Of a stretch of DNA of 64,000 nucleotides, positions 1-11,470 are shown piece after piece. The notes beneath the pieces are model-generated. The model searched no databases, was not told the origin of the DNA, and saw only the letters and a program-made list of their open reading frames with translations. The translations under genes were made by a program, and so were the position numbers. This DNA is from Patiria miniata (Eukaryota > Echinodermata > Asteroidea > Valvatida > Asterinidae), in the NCBI RefSeq assembly GCF_015706575.1, contig NW_024037071.1, forward strand, positions 11,955,774 through 12,019,773, written 5' to 3'. Position 1 is the first letter of the stretch. Every line of letters begins with the position of its first letter.

Positions 1-1600
1 TCTGTTTTAACAAGATGACCCAAACAGTTATGGATGGATTGGCATGAACATTTTTTATGGGGGGGGGGGGGTGTCCTTAGTGCAAATACAAATTGATTAC
101 ATTCTGAAAGTGATCCGGATCTGGGTCTGGGAGACTGGTTCCAGGATTGTTTTAAGGGTTCTTTATAATTTATGCGAGTATTTCTTTTGCGTGTACTGAT
201 AATATGGCGGGGTTTCGCTTTCCGAGTGCTTTCTGGTTCTTTTTAGACACACGAGATTATAAATAACTTTTATTGAATCCTCAGACATAAGTTTTAAAAT
301 ATCTTAATACAACTTTACGAAGGTCATCTCTTTGAATGTTTAGAAATTTAGTAAATGTTGTAGTGTGACCAAGATGACAATTATATCAGAGACTGCTAAG
401 ACAAATTTCGTATCATTGATTAAAAAAAAACAATGATAAAGAAAATTCATAGACAAATAACCATGTCTAAACTTCAGATTTTCCGAAGTTCAAACAACAT
501 GAAAATATGAAACTCATGTGGTCGACGTTACTTTAAAAAAAACAACGAAAGTGTTCCCTTAAAAAAGGACTTTTTCTTGAGCCATCCAATTTCATTTTTG
601 CCCCTAGACCGCTACACAAAACCTACCTGAGGCGCTTAATATTCACTCCCAAAACAAACTGCCGTCCTCAGCCGATATGCATGTAGGCGTCATCCACTTA
701 TCGTGGATGATCGCCGGTACAGTTTTCATTTGGTTAATTGAAGGAGACATGCATTCGGTATGGAACTCGCTAGGTGCGCAGTCTAAACACAGCTGGCCAG
801 GTGAGCTGGAGTGTGGATTAGTTTAATTGGATGTCACGGATTACCGGACTTCTTGGTGCGTTTGTATAATAGCCTATGGAAATCGAGTGTCTTTGGCCTC
901 CAGTGAAACAGTTTAATCCATTCTGTGAACCTAGGAGCGAAATAGTGAAGCGCACACGCATTTCGAGTAAAGGTATAAATAGATTCCACTGATTTTAATG
1001 ATATGATAAAATGATAATGATGAGTAATATCTGTGTCTATAGAATATTTTACTTAGGCAAACTTTTTAGGTCTTGGAGAGATGGCATTAGGATATTTGCT
1101 GTTTGGTGAAAGTTTGTATAATGATAAATATTTTGCCTTAATCATTAAAATGTTAAATGCAAGTATCTTATTTATCCATTATGACAACAAACTCGATGAT
1201 TTTGAGACGGATAGAACTGAAATATGTTAGTACGGACCAAATCATTACTAGTATAACTGTGTACGTTTCGTGTACAATTTTTCCTATCATTTCATTTCTT
1301 GCAAAAAAACTACCTCTCAAAGGCTTGAGGATACCCTAAAAAGACAAGAAATGAATAGGTGTTGAGCGGGACTCCAAGATTAATATTTGTGGGGAGTTTT
1401 GTTAAATACGGCTATTTACCTTTTATTCATTCAGAAATATCAAACAGTTTCATTATATACCTATCATAACTCGTAACTTAGGCTCATGGTTTGATGTACA
1501 TATGTCAATGAACACTCACGTTCAAAAGGTTTGTGGAAGTGCATTTTATTATTTACATAACATCAGACGTATACGAAAATACCTGTCCACTATTGTACTG
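1..1600. other. No gene recognised
   Basis: AT-rich sequence without a convincing coding region; the only open frames are short and have no family signature. A run of about twelve G lies at 59-71. I see no repeat here that recurs elsewhere in the window. Confidence 0.5.
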
Positions 1601-1608
1601 AAACCTTG

Positions 1609-2070
1609 ATTCATAAATACCTCAGACAGTTTAGCCATTCCTATTGGTCGACAGCCCGTCACGTGGCCGGTATTAAACGGATGATAAAGACATGGCTAGC
1701 TGGTCTTAAACACTTTTCCAGTGTCACAATAAAATGTGGACTCCTAAAAATCCAGTGCCTCTTATCGTTTCATTGGTTGAACGTTCACAATCCTCACGTA
1801 GGCATGCGCAACACTACCAGGGAGTTAGAATTTTATAGTTCAAAATTCAAAACGCAACGCGCCAGGTGCGTTCTGCGCGACATCGCGTAGAACATGATAC
1901 GCGCGCGTCAATCTCCATAAAAGGGTTGTTTTCATCTTACTCGCCAGCTGAACACTCCATTATTTTGCAGGAGGGATGTTTCAAAAAGCATAAAGTGAAT
2001 TTGTTGAACAAAATCGGGATGTTTTGAACGAATTATATGATTTTTTTTTACCGAAAAGGTATTTATGAAT
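1609..2070. mobile_element. Candidate short non-autonomous element with 14-bp inverted ends
   Basis: ATTCATAAATACCT at 1609-1622 is matched exactly in reverse complement at 2057-2070. The 462 bases between have no convincing gene. Near the left end (about 1669-1692) a GGTATTAAAC...GATAAA motif resembles the sequence at 2190-2210 in the neighbouring palindrome, which links the two repeats. I see no clear target duplication, so this may be an internal repeat rather than a transposed unit. Confidence 0.35.
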
Positions 2071-2096
2071 GGGAATAAATATGTACTCCGTCGGTA

Positions 2097-2209
2097 TTTA
2101 TCACTCTGTTTAATACCACTTAGAGTCTGGGTGCTGATAATTACCCTCGCCTCCGGCTCGGGTAATTATCAGCACCCAGACTCTAAGTGGTATTAAACAG
2201 AGTGATAAA
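2097..2209. repeat. Perfect 50-bp inverted repeat (hairpin)
   Basis: Bases 2097-2146 and 2160-2209 are perfect reverse complements around a 13-base GC-rich spacer. A weaker symmetry continues outward to about 2059 and 2247, where GGGAATAAAT-like sequence appears on both sides. The layout is that of a small foldback or MITE-type element. It abuts the LINE fragment that follows. Confidence 0.8.
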
Positions 2210-2211
2210 AA

Positions 2212-2370
2212 CCTCCGGAGCACACATTTATTCCCTTATTCATGCTTTCATTTCCAGGCGTTTAGATTACTGTAACAGCCTTTTATATGGCTTACCTGAC
2301 TGTCAGATTAATCATCTTCAACGAGTACAGAATGCCTGCGCTCGACTTGTTTTTAAGTTTTATAAGTATT
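2212..2370 (+). pseudogene. CR1/L2-like LINE reverse transcriptase, C-terminal part, first half
   Basis: The translation contains RRLDYCNSLLYGLPD and LQRVQNACARLV, the hallmark region after the RT core of CR1/L2-type non-LTR retrotransposons. The 5' part of the LINE (endonuclease and RT core) is absent, as usual for 5'-truncated copies. The frame stops at the Penelope-like insertion; the LINE resumes at 3721 with the conserved HWLPV region. The last 13 bases (2358-2370) are the target duplication made by that insertion. Confidence 0.85.
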
Positions 2371-2940
2371 AAATCTTAAAATTAATGTGGCTAGACGTTG
2401 CGAACTTAGCAAGTTCTTCTTCATTGGCTAAAACAGAAATGACAGAGGTACATACATTAACATAGGGGTGCACACAAACATGCAGGGCTGAAAGAAGAAA
2501 CACAAAAGGAGGATTAGGTGTGAAAGGTGTGGAAAGATGCAGGGGAGGGTGGATGAAAGAACAAAGAAACAAAGGGAGATGGCAAACCACAAGGGGTCTT
2601 GTGTGAACAGGGGAGGGACCAGAAAGGGGAAGGATCAAAGGTCACAGGGAGTGGGAACGGACAAAAGAGTGTGAGAGTGAAGGGATGTGGGGGGGGGGGG
2701 GACAGTATTGAGGTGGAAAGGGATGAAAGATCGGGGAAGATGGGTAAACACAAACAAGGAAGACCAGATGGATTATCTGTAACAGAAGACAATGGAGGAA
2801 GAAAAGGATTAATCATTTCCAAGTTGGATGTTGAGACCATGTGGTTGAATAGTTCGAAGACGATTCATCCACACTTTCTCTCTGCTGAGGCGAACTGAGT
2901 CACTTGTAACACCTCTAATGTCATATATCTCATTTCTTGC

Positions 2941-3216
2941 AGGGTCTGTGGAGTGCAGTATGTAGGTGAGACTAAGAATACGCTCAAGAAGCGTTTCTAT
3001 GCCCACCGGTCAACGGTCAACACCAAGAAACTAGACACCCCTGTTGGTCATCACTTCAACCTGCCTAACCACTCCATTTCTGATATGATTTTGCAGGGAA
3101 TTGAATCTCTTGGCCATCGCAAGGACTCAGTTCGCCTCAGCAGAGAGAAAGTGTGGATGAATCGTCTTCGAACTATTCAACCACATGGTCTCAACATCCA
3201 ACTTGGAAATGATTAA
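2941..3216 (+). CDS. GIY-YIG endonuclease domain of a Penelope-like element (partial)
   Basis: The frame contains QYVGETKNTLKKRFYAHRS, the GIY-YIG nuclease core in the Penelope-like form, followed by a conserved PVGHHFNLPNHS segment and WMNRLRTIQPHGLN near the C terminus. In Penelope-like elements this domain follows the RT and nicks the target. Here it opens without its RT; the upstream sequence is an inverted copy of the element's own 3' region, so no proper start exists. The end at LGND is a natural stop before the 3' untranslated arm. Confidence 0.8.
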   Translation, partial: RVCGVQYVGETKNTLKKRFYAHRSTVNTKKLDTPVGHHFNLPNHSISDMILQGIESLGHRKDSVRLSREKVWMNRLRTIQPHGLNIQLGND

Positions 3217-3597
3217 TCCTTTTCTTCCTCCATTGTCTTCTGTTACAGATAATCCATCTGGTCTTCCTTGTTTGTGTTTACCCATCTTCCCCGATCTTTC
3301 ATCCCTTTCCACCTCAATACTGCCCCCCCCCCCACATCCCTTCACTCTCACACTCTTTTGTCCGTTCCCACTCCCTGTGACCTTTGATCCTTCCCCTTTC
3401 TGGTCCCTCCCCTGTTCACACAAGACCCCTTGTGGTTTGCCATCTCCCTTTGTTTCTTTGTTCTCTCATCCACCCTCCCCTGCATCTTTCCACACCTTTC
3501 ACACCTAATCCTCCTTTTGTGTTTCTTCTTTCAGCCCTGCATGTTTGTGTGCACCCCTATGTTAATGTATGTACCTCTGTCATTTCTGTTTTAGCCT

Positions 3598-3628
3598 CTG
3601 AAGAAGAACTTGCTAAGTTCGCAACGTC
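3598..3628 (+). ncRNA. Hammerhead-like motif in the PLE 3' arm
   Basis: CTGAAGA (3598-3604), a 6-bp stem (GAACTT/AAGTTC at 3606-3611 and 3615-3620), then a GCAACGTC box. This order matches a hammerhead ribozyme core (CUGANGA, stem II, GAAAC-like box, cleavable GUC). Hammerheads are known in the terminal repeats of Penelope-like elements. The last box is close to but not identical with the consensus, so activity is uncertain. A related motif lies on the minus strand of the left arm near 2391-2425. Confidence 0.5.
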
Positions 3629-3707
3629 AGGCCACATTAATTTTAAGATTTATATATTTCAGGTCCATCCAGTCAGTAAGCAGTTTGCACCAGTTTTACT
3701 TTTATCA

Positions 3708-4316
3708 TTTTATAAGTATTGTCATGTTACTCCATTAATGGTTGATCTTCATTGGCTTCCAGTGAGGTTTAGGATTAATTTTAAAATTCTGTTGTTGACT
3801 TATAAATGTTTTTATGGTCTAGCTCCGGTTTACCTTAGCCAACTTATCATTAAGAATCCCTCATCCCGTTACAATCTTCGTAGTTCTCACGATGCCACTC
3901 TCCTGGGCTACCCTTTTCGCCGTACCAAAGTTACCCTTGGGGATCGTGCTTTTGTTAATGCTGCCCCTACACTCTGGAATGCCCTCCCGATTCACATTAG
4001 GAGAGCTAACAGTGTTGATAACTTCAAGTCTCTGTTAAAAACTCATCTTTTTAAGTTGGCCTTTTACTGATTTTACTGTAACTTCTTTGTATTTTAACAT
4101 GTGAAATGGTGGGTCGTTTTAAGCTCCTTGCGAGTAATTTTTTGCTGTTACTTTTTTATTTTTAATGTGTGTAATAGCGCGTCATGGTACATTTTTAGAG
4201 TGTATTTTCTTGTATTTTAATTAATATTTTACTGTACAGCGCATTTGAACAAAATCATATTGGAATTTGCGCTTTATAAATGAATAAATTATTATTAAAT
4301 TATTATTATTATCATC
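3708..4316 (+). pseudogene. CR1/L2-like LINE 3' end, second half with tail
   Basis: After the 13-base target duplication the LINE frame resumes with VDLHWLPVRFRINFKILLLT, then GDRAFVNAAPTLWNALP and a C-terminal LKTHLFKLAFY ending at 4070. The 3' untranslated region ends in GCGCTTTATAAATGAATAAA followed by an ATT microsatellite (about 4280-4316), a typical tail for this family. The same tail occurs in reverse at 50577-50660, so the family is repeated in the window. Confidence 0.85.
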
Positions 4317-5960
4317 AATGTTTACCGTCAAGTGTTTTGTAATAGCAGGACGGTCATTGAATGACACTTTGTGCATTCATGGGACCAGCTTTACTACGCT
4401 TACCTTGCTATGTTTTCAAAAGGGCGATTTTTATTCTCAGTTGTACAAACGAGCTGACGCTATTATTAAATCTCCTCACTTCTTTCTGGATTCATTTAAA
4501 GATCCGTATTGATTTAAGCATGGAATTGCTCACCATCCGTGTTTATTGTGACAACTATACCCTTCCGCGCGCTCCAAATGATTGCACTCGCAAGCCATTG
4601 TCAGGCTACAAAGACACTGATTATATAGTATTCAGTTTGGGAGAGATTCTTTTGTGTTAATCATGTTGTGGAAATGAGATTTATTTATGTCGTTCAATAA
4701 CCTTGACGACAACTAAATTACAATGATAACATTGACCAGTACCGTCAGTTCCAAAAGATCCAATTGAGGGCATTATCTTGAATAGACATTGTTTATATTG
4801 ATTTATTACTATAGGTGTTCCCGGCCAATTTCACCAAGTTTTTATTCAATTTAACGCCTGGCTCATTCGATTTAGATTGAAATTGAAAGATCACGCAGAT
4901 CGGCATTCGACAATCACAAAGAATCATTCTATTTCACTATTCGAGCATTCTATCGCCTTTTAGCTTCACTCGTCCCTATTAAAGATGCATTCATATTAAA
5001 AGTATCGCGTTGTTCATCCAATTTCGTCTAAACCATTAGTAAGGGGTTGATCGGGCATTCGTTTTCATTAATGGGCAAACATATTTCACATTTTGTCAAA
5101 CATCTTTTAAGACTTCATACGTGTTCGTATTCCTTAGCGTAAATCATATTTGATGACTTCAAACCGTAGAATGATTGACTTTCTTTCTTAATTAAAGGGT
5201 ATGTGCAATGAATTTTTCTCAGGAATTCTTTTTGCGCAACTCTGTGAAATGTAAGAAAACTACACATTTGACAACACTTTTTGGGTTTATCTTATTGCAA
5301 ATGTGCACTTCTTTAAAAATTTAAAAGTTTCCATGCTTTTCCGGACTAACGCTGTTACTGTGATGGCATTTCAGGAAGACACTGTTCAGTTTAGGTTTTT
5401 TTCTTTCAACTTATTCATACAAAATTTGCTAATTGAAAACATTTGTGGGAAAGGGTTGGTCATTGGCTGTTAGTACACTGCCATGTACTAACACATCATA
5501 TAATCACCAAATAAAAAAAAAATTATGACAGCAAAATATCCAAAATTCTAGCAACTTTTTTTTTGCTGAAATAGCCGTGTAACATTAATCATGCTCGGAA
5601 TACCATCACAGGTTTTCTAATGAATATGAAACTTTGCATTAGCATAAAAACGGAAAAGGCACTAAAAACGCCCCTCAAAATGGAAAATAAAACTTGCAAA
5701 TAAGGTTAAATGTGACACAAAGATGTATTTCCAAGGTTTGCATTGTAAACTCTGCATGGGCCCTGTGAATACGGTAAGTGTTCGGTCAGACATACGCAAG
5801 AAAACATATAAGAAATAACGCAAGAGAAGTGTTCCCGACGGTACAACCATTGCCAAACATACGTGTCCCGATGTCTTACACGTCAAGAATTGGACACTGA
5901 TGCCTGTGACGAGGGGAAACGGAGCCGTTCTTTTGCAGGCTTATAATGGCAAGAAAGAGT
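4317..5960. other. No gene recognised
   Basis: Intergenic AT-rich sequence. Short open frames at 4318-4660 and on the minus strand at 5662-5886 carry no motif I recognise. No repeat shared with the rest of the window was noticed. Confidence 0.5.
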
Positions 5961-5968
5961 AGTCTGTT

Positions 5969-7190
5969 ATGCCTGCTGAACTCTCAGCAAGGTGGAAAGA
6001 CGATACGGTGTCACTCGGAATGAACTTCTTGCTTTTGTCACTTACCTGCGTCAATTCAAACACTACCTTTATGGGAAAAACTACTTCCCCCCCCCCTTCA
6101 TCCAACCAAGTAATACTGTCCATATACCTAGCTGGAATACAGACGAGTTGAGGAAGGCTCAACATACAGATCCATTGCTGGCTTCTGTCATGATGTGGAA
6201 GGAAACCGGTCAAAAAAAGAGAGTTGTCAACAGTGAGTGCTGTGGATGTTGTGACAAAAGGGTACTGGTTCCAGTGGGATCAGTTGGAGCTGCACAATGG
6301 TGTTTTCTACAGACGATGGAAAGACTGCTGTTGGTTCCTACGGCACTGCAAGATGAGGTGATGGAACTAGCTCATGATGGACTTGATGGTGGTCATTTGG
6401 ACATCAATAAAACAGTTCAGAAGGTCAGGAGCAAGTATTTCTGGATAGGATGCGCTTGTGATGTCAAGGTATATGGGTCCGTCAGTGTCCAAAGTGCCCT
6501 ACAAAGAAGTCACCAAATCCCAAGCGTCAGGGTGCCCTTACACTGGCTCCTGTAGGTGCTCTTATGGAAAAAATTGCTGTCGACATCATGGGTCCTTTAC
6601 CTGTTTCTTCCAGAGGGAAACAGCTATATCATGGTTTTAGCAGATTTTTTACCTAACCTGGAAGCAGTAACAGTGGCACGTGTGTTGGTAGAAGAGTTTT
6701 TGTGCAGGTATGGTGTACCTTTATCACAGTCGGATGGTCTTGTTGAACGTTTCAACAGGACGCTGCAAACCATGATCACTATGTGAAGGAGGACCAGACT
6801 GTGAAGGTGGACCAGACTGGCTGGGATAAGCATCTGCCCTATGTAATGATGGCATACCGTGCCAGTGAGCAGGCATCAACTAAGGCAACACTCAACTTCC
6901 TGATGCTTGGAAAAGAAGCTTACATCCCCCTCGATCTTCTTGCCAGTCAAGTCCCAGGGAAACAATACATCAGTACAGAAGACTACGCCCATCTGATGCA
7001 CCACAACCTCATAGACGCATATGAGAATGTACGTCACACAAGTTAGCCCAAGAACGCCAAAAGCGCCTCTATGACACCAAGAAAGTAGGAAAGCCATTCG
7101 GTAAAGGAGACCAAGTGTGGATGTTCACTTATCAAAAGAAGCGTGGTCACAGCCCTAAGTTGCAAGCATTATGGAAGGGCCCTTTCAAGG
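5969..7190 (+). mobile_element. Ty3/gypsy fossil: RNase H to integrase fragment
   Basis: Pieces of a gypsy polyprotein lie in order on the plus strand: the end of RNase H (RRYGVTRNELLAFVTYLRQF near 5995-6060), the zinc-binding HHCC region of integrase (HDGLDGGH near 6370-6400), the integrase core end (GLVERFNRTLQTMI near 6735) and WDKHLPYVMMAYR near 6820-6860. No LTRs, gag or protease were found around it. It is clearly broken, with several interruptions, and much older than the gypsy element at 12.5-21.2 kb. This is a fossil without coding capacity. Confidence 0.8.
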
Positions 7191-7640
7191 TAAACTTTTT
7201 CCTGCGAGTATTCAGCCGAGTGAATTGCAGAAGAGACGTGTCTATAAAGTGCTTATAAAATACTGTGCACGAATTGCAATGTGAAACGGAAACTATTAAC
7301 TTAGTCAATTACTTAAGTTAAATGAGGTTGTAGTGGTTGCTACATAAATATAAACACAACTCACCCTATAGTCCAAGCGAGCGAGCTAATACGCGTGTAG
7401 TAGCTGTCCAATGGGGGCGAGTACACGTGGAGTCCGTGGGGGCAAGTTGGCCAGAAAAAAATGCCTCTCGATTTCGCGAGAGGAAGTCTCCCTCAAACGA
7501 GGTGATGTAACGTACTGTTTTTCAATCTTGATCATAATATCACGATGACACTACTACAATGAAACGTGGACCTGCACTGCATGTCTTCACATGCTGTGCC
7601 CAACAATGTATACCTCACGCACCCCAACTCTGCAATACAG
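7191..7640. other. No gene recognised
   Basis: Sequence between the gypsy fossil and the LINE fossil. No ORF or repeat signature seen. Confidence 0.4.
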
Positions 7641-7649
7641 CAGCGATGA

Positions 7650-8810
7650 TCTCAGAGATATACGAGCTGACATGTCACCCCGCCACTTGAGACTATCACA
7701 TGAAATCCTTTGGTATGGCGTCACGTCTACAGGGGGTTGCAGGGGTGGACAATGGAAAAGGTCTAAAACTCCCGAAATTGTTAATAATTTTAACAATTAC
7801 TCCCCACAACCGGATGATGACTCTTGGTTTAATTAACTGTCAGTCAGCATGTAATAAGGGCGAATTATTGAAGGACCACATTCTCCATCACAACATTGAT
7901 TGATTGACATCTTTTGAATACACCCAGGTGGATATCATGCATGACAATCGGCACCTACGTCTTGTTGTGCTATATCGCCCTCCACCCTCACAAAAACAAC
8001 GAGAACCGTTTAGTTCTTTCGTCGAAGAATTCAACCAGCTGCATGATCAGCAGGCGCTCTTTACTTGTACCCTCATTATCCTCGGGGTGACTTCAATGTC
8101 CACTTGAATGACAAACACAGCTGAAACAAAACTCCTTACAACAGTTATTCAACTTTTAAACAATTATTTGACATGCAGCAGGTGGTTGATTTCGAGACAC
8201 ACAAATCTGGCCACACGATTGATCTGATCATCAACCAGGACATTTGCTGCGCTCAGTAATCCCCTTCTGAGTTCAAATCTGATCACCGTGTTCACTGAGC
8301 CTGCAGAAACCCAAATACATTAAAAGGCTAGCCAAATATCGGAAAATCAAGTCCATCGATCTCGGCAAATTTCAGGATGACCTCGCCAGCTCTTCCTTGA
8401 TAACCCTGACCTTGATAACCCTGACCTTGGTGATCTGATTGACCATCAAGCACCCTTAAGGACAACATGACATTCAATCACACTTTTATGCTGACATTCC
8501 AAATTCTGTCCAAAAACCAACACTGACTGCCAACATGCACTTCATTCATTATCTTCTTGCCTACATGATGATCAGAACTGGATGGCTGCAAATTTTCTAA
8601 ATTCAACCCCAACAAAACCAAATTTCTCGTTGTCTCTTCTCCACACCTCAGGCATAAAATTGAAATCCATAACGTACAGGTTGGGGATACTCTTATTGCA
8701 CCCAGTACGCACGCAACCTGGGTGTTTTGTTCGACCAGCATATGAATTTGGATACACACATTTCCAACATTTGCAAGACATCATACATGCACCTAAAAAT
8801 AAAATGGTTA
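7650..8810 (+). pseudogene. Degenerate LINE with endonuclease and RT remnants
   Basis: The plus strand encodes remnants of a non-LTR retrotransposon. LINCQSACNKGELLKDHILH (about 7838-7900) and RHLRLVVLYRPPPSQ (about 7950-8000) are typical of the N-terminal apurinic-like endonuclease, and VVDFETHKSGHTIDLI (about 8180-8235) is its C-terminal end. From about 8460 the frame corresponds to the end of the RT (YADI; then NLGVLFDQHMNLDTHISNIC near 8715-8770). The central RT, including the catalytic motif, is missing, so there is an internal deletion as well as frameshifts. It appears to be a different, older LINE from the one at 2.2-4.3 kb. Confidence 0.75.
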
Positions 8811-8824
8811 GTTATATGTTTTAG

Positions 8825-9600
8825 ACCCTCAAAAACTCATTTCTGTGATCCTTTTTGTTTTGCTATCATGCTTCAAATTCAAGATGGCGGCCAATTTGGT
8901 GGCTAATATGGCGATATTGGTAAAAAAAATGGAAAAAGTCATACATCAGCCTAATATTATGATAAAATCACAAGTGAAATTGTAAGTAATATGTTTTTAC
9001 CCTCACAAATTCATTTCTTGTATCGCTTTTTTTCTATCCTGCTTCAAATGCATGATAGCGGCTATAATGGCGGCTAAGATGGCGGCCAACATGGCTTTCA
9101 AAATGGAGAAAAAATTGGGGGAAAAATAATATTTTAGCAAAATATGTGATAAAAGCATCAATCAAACTGTTAGTTCTGTTTCTGACCCTCACAAATTTCA
9201 TTTCTGGTATCGCATTATTTGCTATCAAGCTTCAAATTCAAGATGGTGGCCAGGATAAAACAAAAAAGTCCTCCAAAATCGGTGAAATGTGAGAAAAGTG
9301 ATATATATTAGCCAAATTATATGATAAATGCATACATTTAAATATTACATACATGCCATTAACCCTTATTCATTTCAAGCATTCTTTCATTTTGCTACCA
9401 TGAACCAAATTCAAGATGGCTGCCAATATGGCTGCCAAAAATGGTAAAATTTAAGCCATATTGGCCATAGATGTAAATGATATGTTTGAGTGAAAGTTGA
9501 GATTATGTTCCGGTACTTGAGACTTCACTGCATATCTGGATTGTCTTACTGGCAAACACATTCCAAATTCAAGATGGTGGGCTAAGTGACCGTAGTAAGG
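8825..9600 (+). repeat. Tandem array, left arm (AAGATGGCGGCC units)
   Basis: About five degenerate units of 160-190 bases, each carrying TTCAAATTCAAGATGGCGGCC-like sequence (near 8880, 9052-9078, 9240, 9413, 9572), a variable AT part, then TTACCCTCACAAATTCATTT-like sequence. The same units occur in opposite orientation at 10255-11470, so the locus is a pair of facing arrays. The repeated core resembles the YY1 binding consensus AAGATGGCGGC. Confidence 0.8.
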
Positions 9601-10255
9601 CTGGGTTTCACTCACTGGCCGGTTTAAGCACAGGCCAGCCATTAGCTCGTCTAGTTTAATCCTCTTCAACCCGGGCCGAGCAACCGGTCAGACTCTGGTT
9701 GAGGCACCCACTCACTGTGGGTGATCTATTGTGTTCATGCCTGATAAATGCAGGTCCAGCATCTGGGACCCAACAATGAGGGGTATTTAATCTGCTTAAT
9801 CCTCCCTGGTCTACAAAAGGCCTTAAGCAGGTGACTGCTATAGAAATTAACTGGCCACTTTCCTCGGAGAGAGAACTTTCTGCTTCTTCTGTTGGAAAAT
9901 TTTACTTTCATAGAAACCAAACTGTTTGGTAATGCGCTAAAACGAAAGGTAATGAATAAATAAATGCCAGCCATCCATCTATGGAAAGATAGAGTCTCAA
10001 AACGGATTAGTGTCTATTGTGCTTACACAATAGACACTAATCCGCTTAGAACTCTTTGCTTAACTTTGGAGGCAGAAAGACTGCATACCAGTACCAGTAG
10101 GTTGTTCGTTGAGTGACTGGGGGGGCACAAATACTGGCTAAGGATCATACCGACCTCAAAGAGCCGGTACAGGGCAGCGCAGTGGAAGAGGTCAGATCAT
10201 TAAAGCCCTGTCCGCACTGGACTTTTTAGATGTACCCATCCAGGAAATTCTACCT
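9600..10255. other. Spacer between opposed arrays, with a hairpin
   Basis: The 650-base spacer has no gene. It holds a perfect 19-bp stem with a 4-base loop at 10003-10044 (stem sequence CGGATTAGTGTCTATTGTG). No similarity to other parts of the window was noticed. Confidence 0.6.
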
Positions 10256-11470
10256 CCTAGAGCCATGGCTACATTATTTGGCTGATAATGTGATATATGA
10301 CGTTTTTCTATTTTTGTTACCAATAAGGCGGCCATATGGGCCGCCATATTGGCCGCCATTTTTAATATGAAGCATGATAGCAAAAAGGAGATACCAAAAA
10401 TGAATTTGCGAGGGTAAAAACCCATATCACTAACAATTGTATTGATGCTTGTATCACATTATTCGGCTGATAGATTACTTTAAAAAAAAAATTACCAATA
10501 AAGGCGGCCATATTGGCCGCTATTTTGGCCACCATTTTGAATTTGAAGTATGATAGCACGAAATAGATTCCAGAAATGAATTTGCAAAGATAAAAAAATA
10601 TAACTTACACTTTATTGATGTTTTTATCACATTTTATGGCTGATATATGTGACCTGTTTTGTCAAAATCAGACTTTTCTTGGCATAACGTCAAAAATGAG
10701 ATTTTTGCATATTGTTAAAATATGTTCTGTTTCCTTTTAATAGGTGGTTTAATTTTTGAAACCGGTCATTCCTGCGCAAAGTTATGCTATTTATAAGTTC
10801 ATTGGGTCGAAAAGTAGAAAACAGAGAAAATGGACACGAACGTCACAAAACAGACATTTCTTTAACTGCTATACCTTAACAAATCATCAAAAATACTATA
10901 ATTAGAGATCAAATTAGGGTTTCAAACTTTTATAGTTTATTTTAGACATGCTCAGGATTACAAATATGCAAAAATTAGAAAATGGAAAAAAAATCGCCCC
11001 CACAGCGTTTTTTGGCCCTATCTCAATTTCAACCTGTGCCCAGAAGCGTCTGCTTTTGACAGAACAGGTCACATATGACGATTTTGTTTACCATTTTGGC
11101 CGCCATATTGGCCACCATCCTGGCCATCATCATGAATTTGAAGCATGATAGCAACAAAGAGATACCTGAAATAAATTTGAGAGGGTCAAAATCATATTTT
11201 ATGATTTTATCAAACTAATAGGCTGATATGTGACTTTTTCCATTTTGTTACCAATATGGCGGCCATATTGGCCACCAAATAGGCCGCCATCTTGAATTGG
11301 AACCATAATGGCAAAAAAGATGCCAAAATTGAGTTTTTGACGGTCTAAAACATATAACTAACCATTTTATTTATGCGTTTATGACATAATTAGGCAGATT
11401 TATGCTTTTTTTTCCAGTTTTTACCATTTTTGGTGGCCATATTGGCCGCCATCTTTAAACCTCCTTCACA
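10255..11470 (-). repeat. Tandem array, right arm (inverted units)
   Basis: Five units in reverse orientation to the left arm, with GGCGGCCATATTGG-like cores near 10325, 10503, 11096, 11258 and 11431. The spacing is about 160-180 bases once the MITE at 10649-11072 is subtracted. Each unit also carries GGCTGATATATGACG-like sequence. Confidence 0.8.
10649..11072. mobile_element. MITE inserted in the right tandem array
   Basis: A 424-base insertion with imperfect terminal inverted repeats of about 26 bases (GTGACCTGTTTTGTCAAAAT at the left; the reverse complement of the right end reads GTGACCTGTTCTGTCAAAAG). It is flanked by ATAT on both sides (10645-10648 and 11073-11076) and interrupts a repeat unit whose uninterrupted form is seen in neighbouring copies. 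No coding sequence. The superfamily is not clear; a TA or ATAT target fits several. Confidence 0.7.

Larger units (their letters stand above)
2371..3707 (+). mobile_element. Penelope-like element (partial, inverted arms) inserted in a LINE
   Basis: The element is bracketed by a 13-bp direct repeat (TTTTATAAGTATT at 2358-2370 and 3708-3720), and the LINE frame continues beyond it. It has two long inverted arms, about 2371-2903 and 3122-3655, that are near-perfect reverse complements, around a loop of about 220 bases that encodes a GIY-YIG endonuclease. Inverted terminal copies are a known Penelope-like arrangement. No reverse transcriptase is present, so this is a 3'-end copy. The arms agree closely, suggesting a fairly young insertion. 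A C-run (3304-3313) and G-run (2689-2701) mark the same spot in the two arms. Confidence 0.85.

Noticed and set aside
2514-3508. Pro-rich frames of about 100 residues on both strands
   Set aside because: They are the same low-complexity 3' region of the Penelope-like element read in its two inverted arms.
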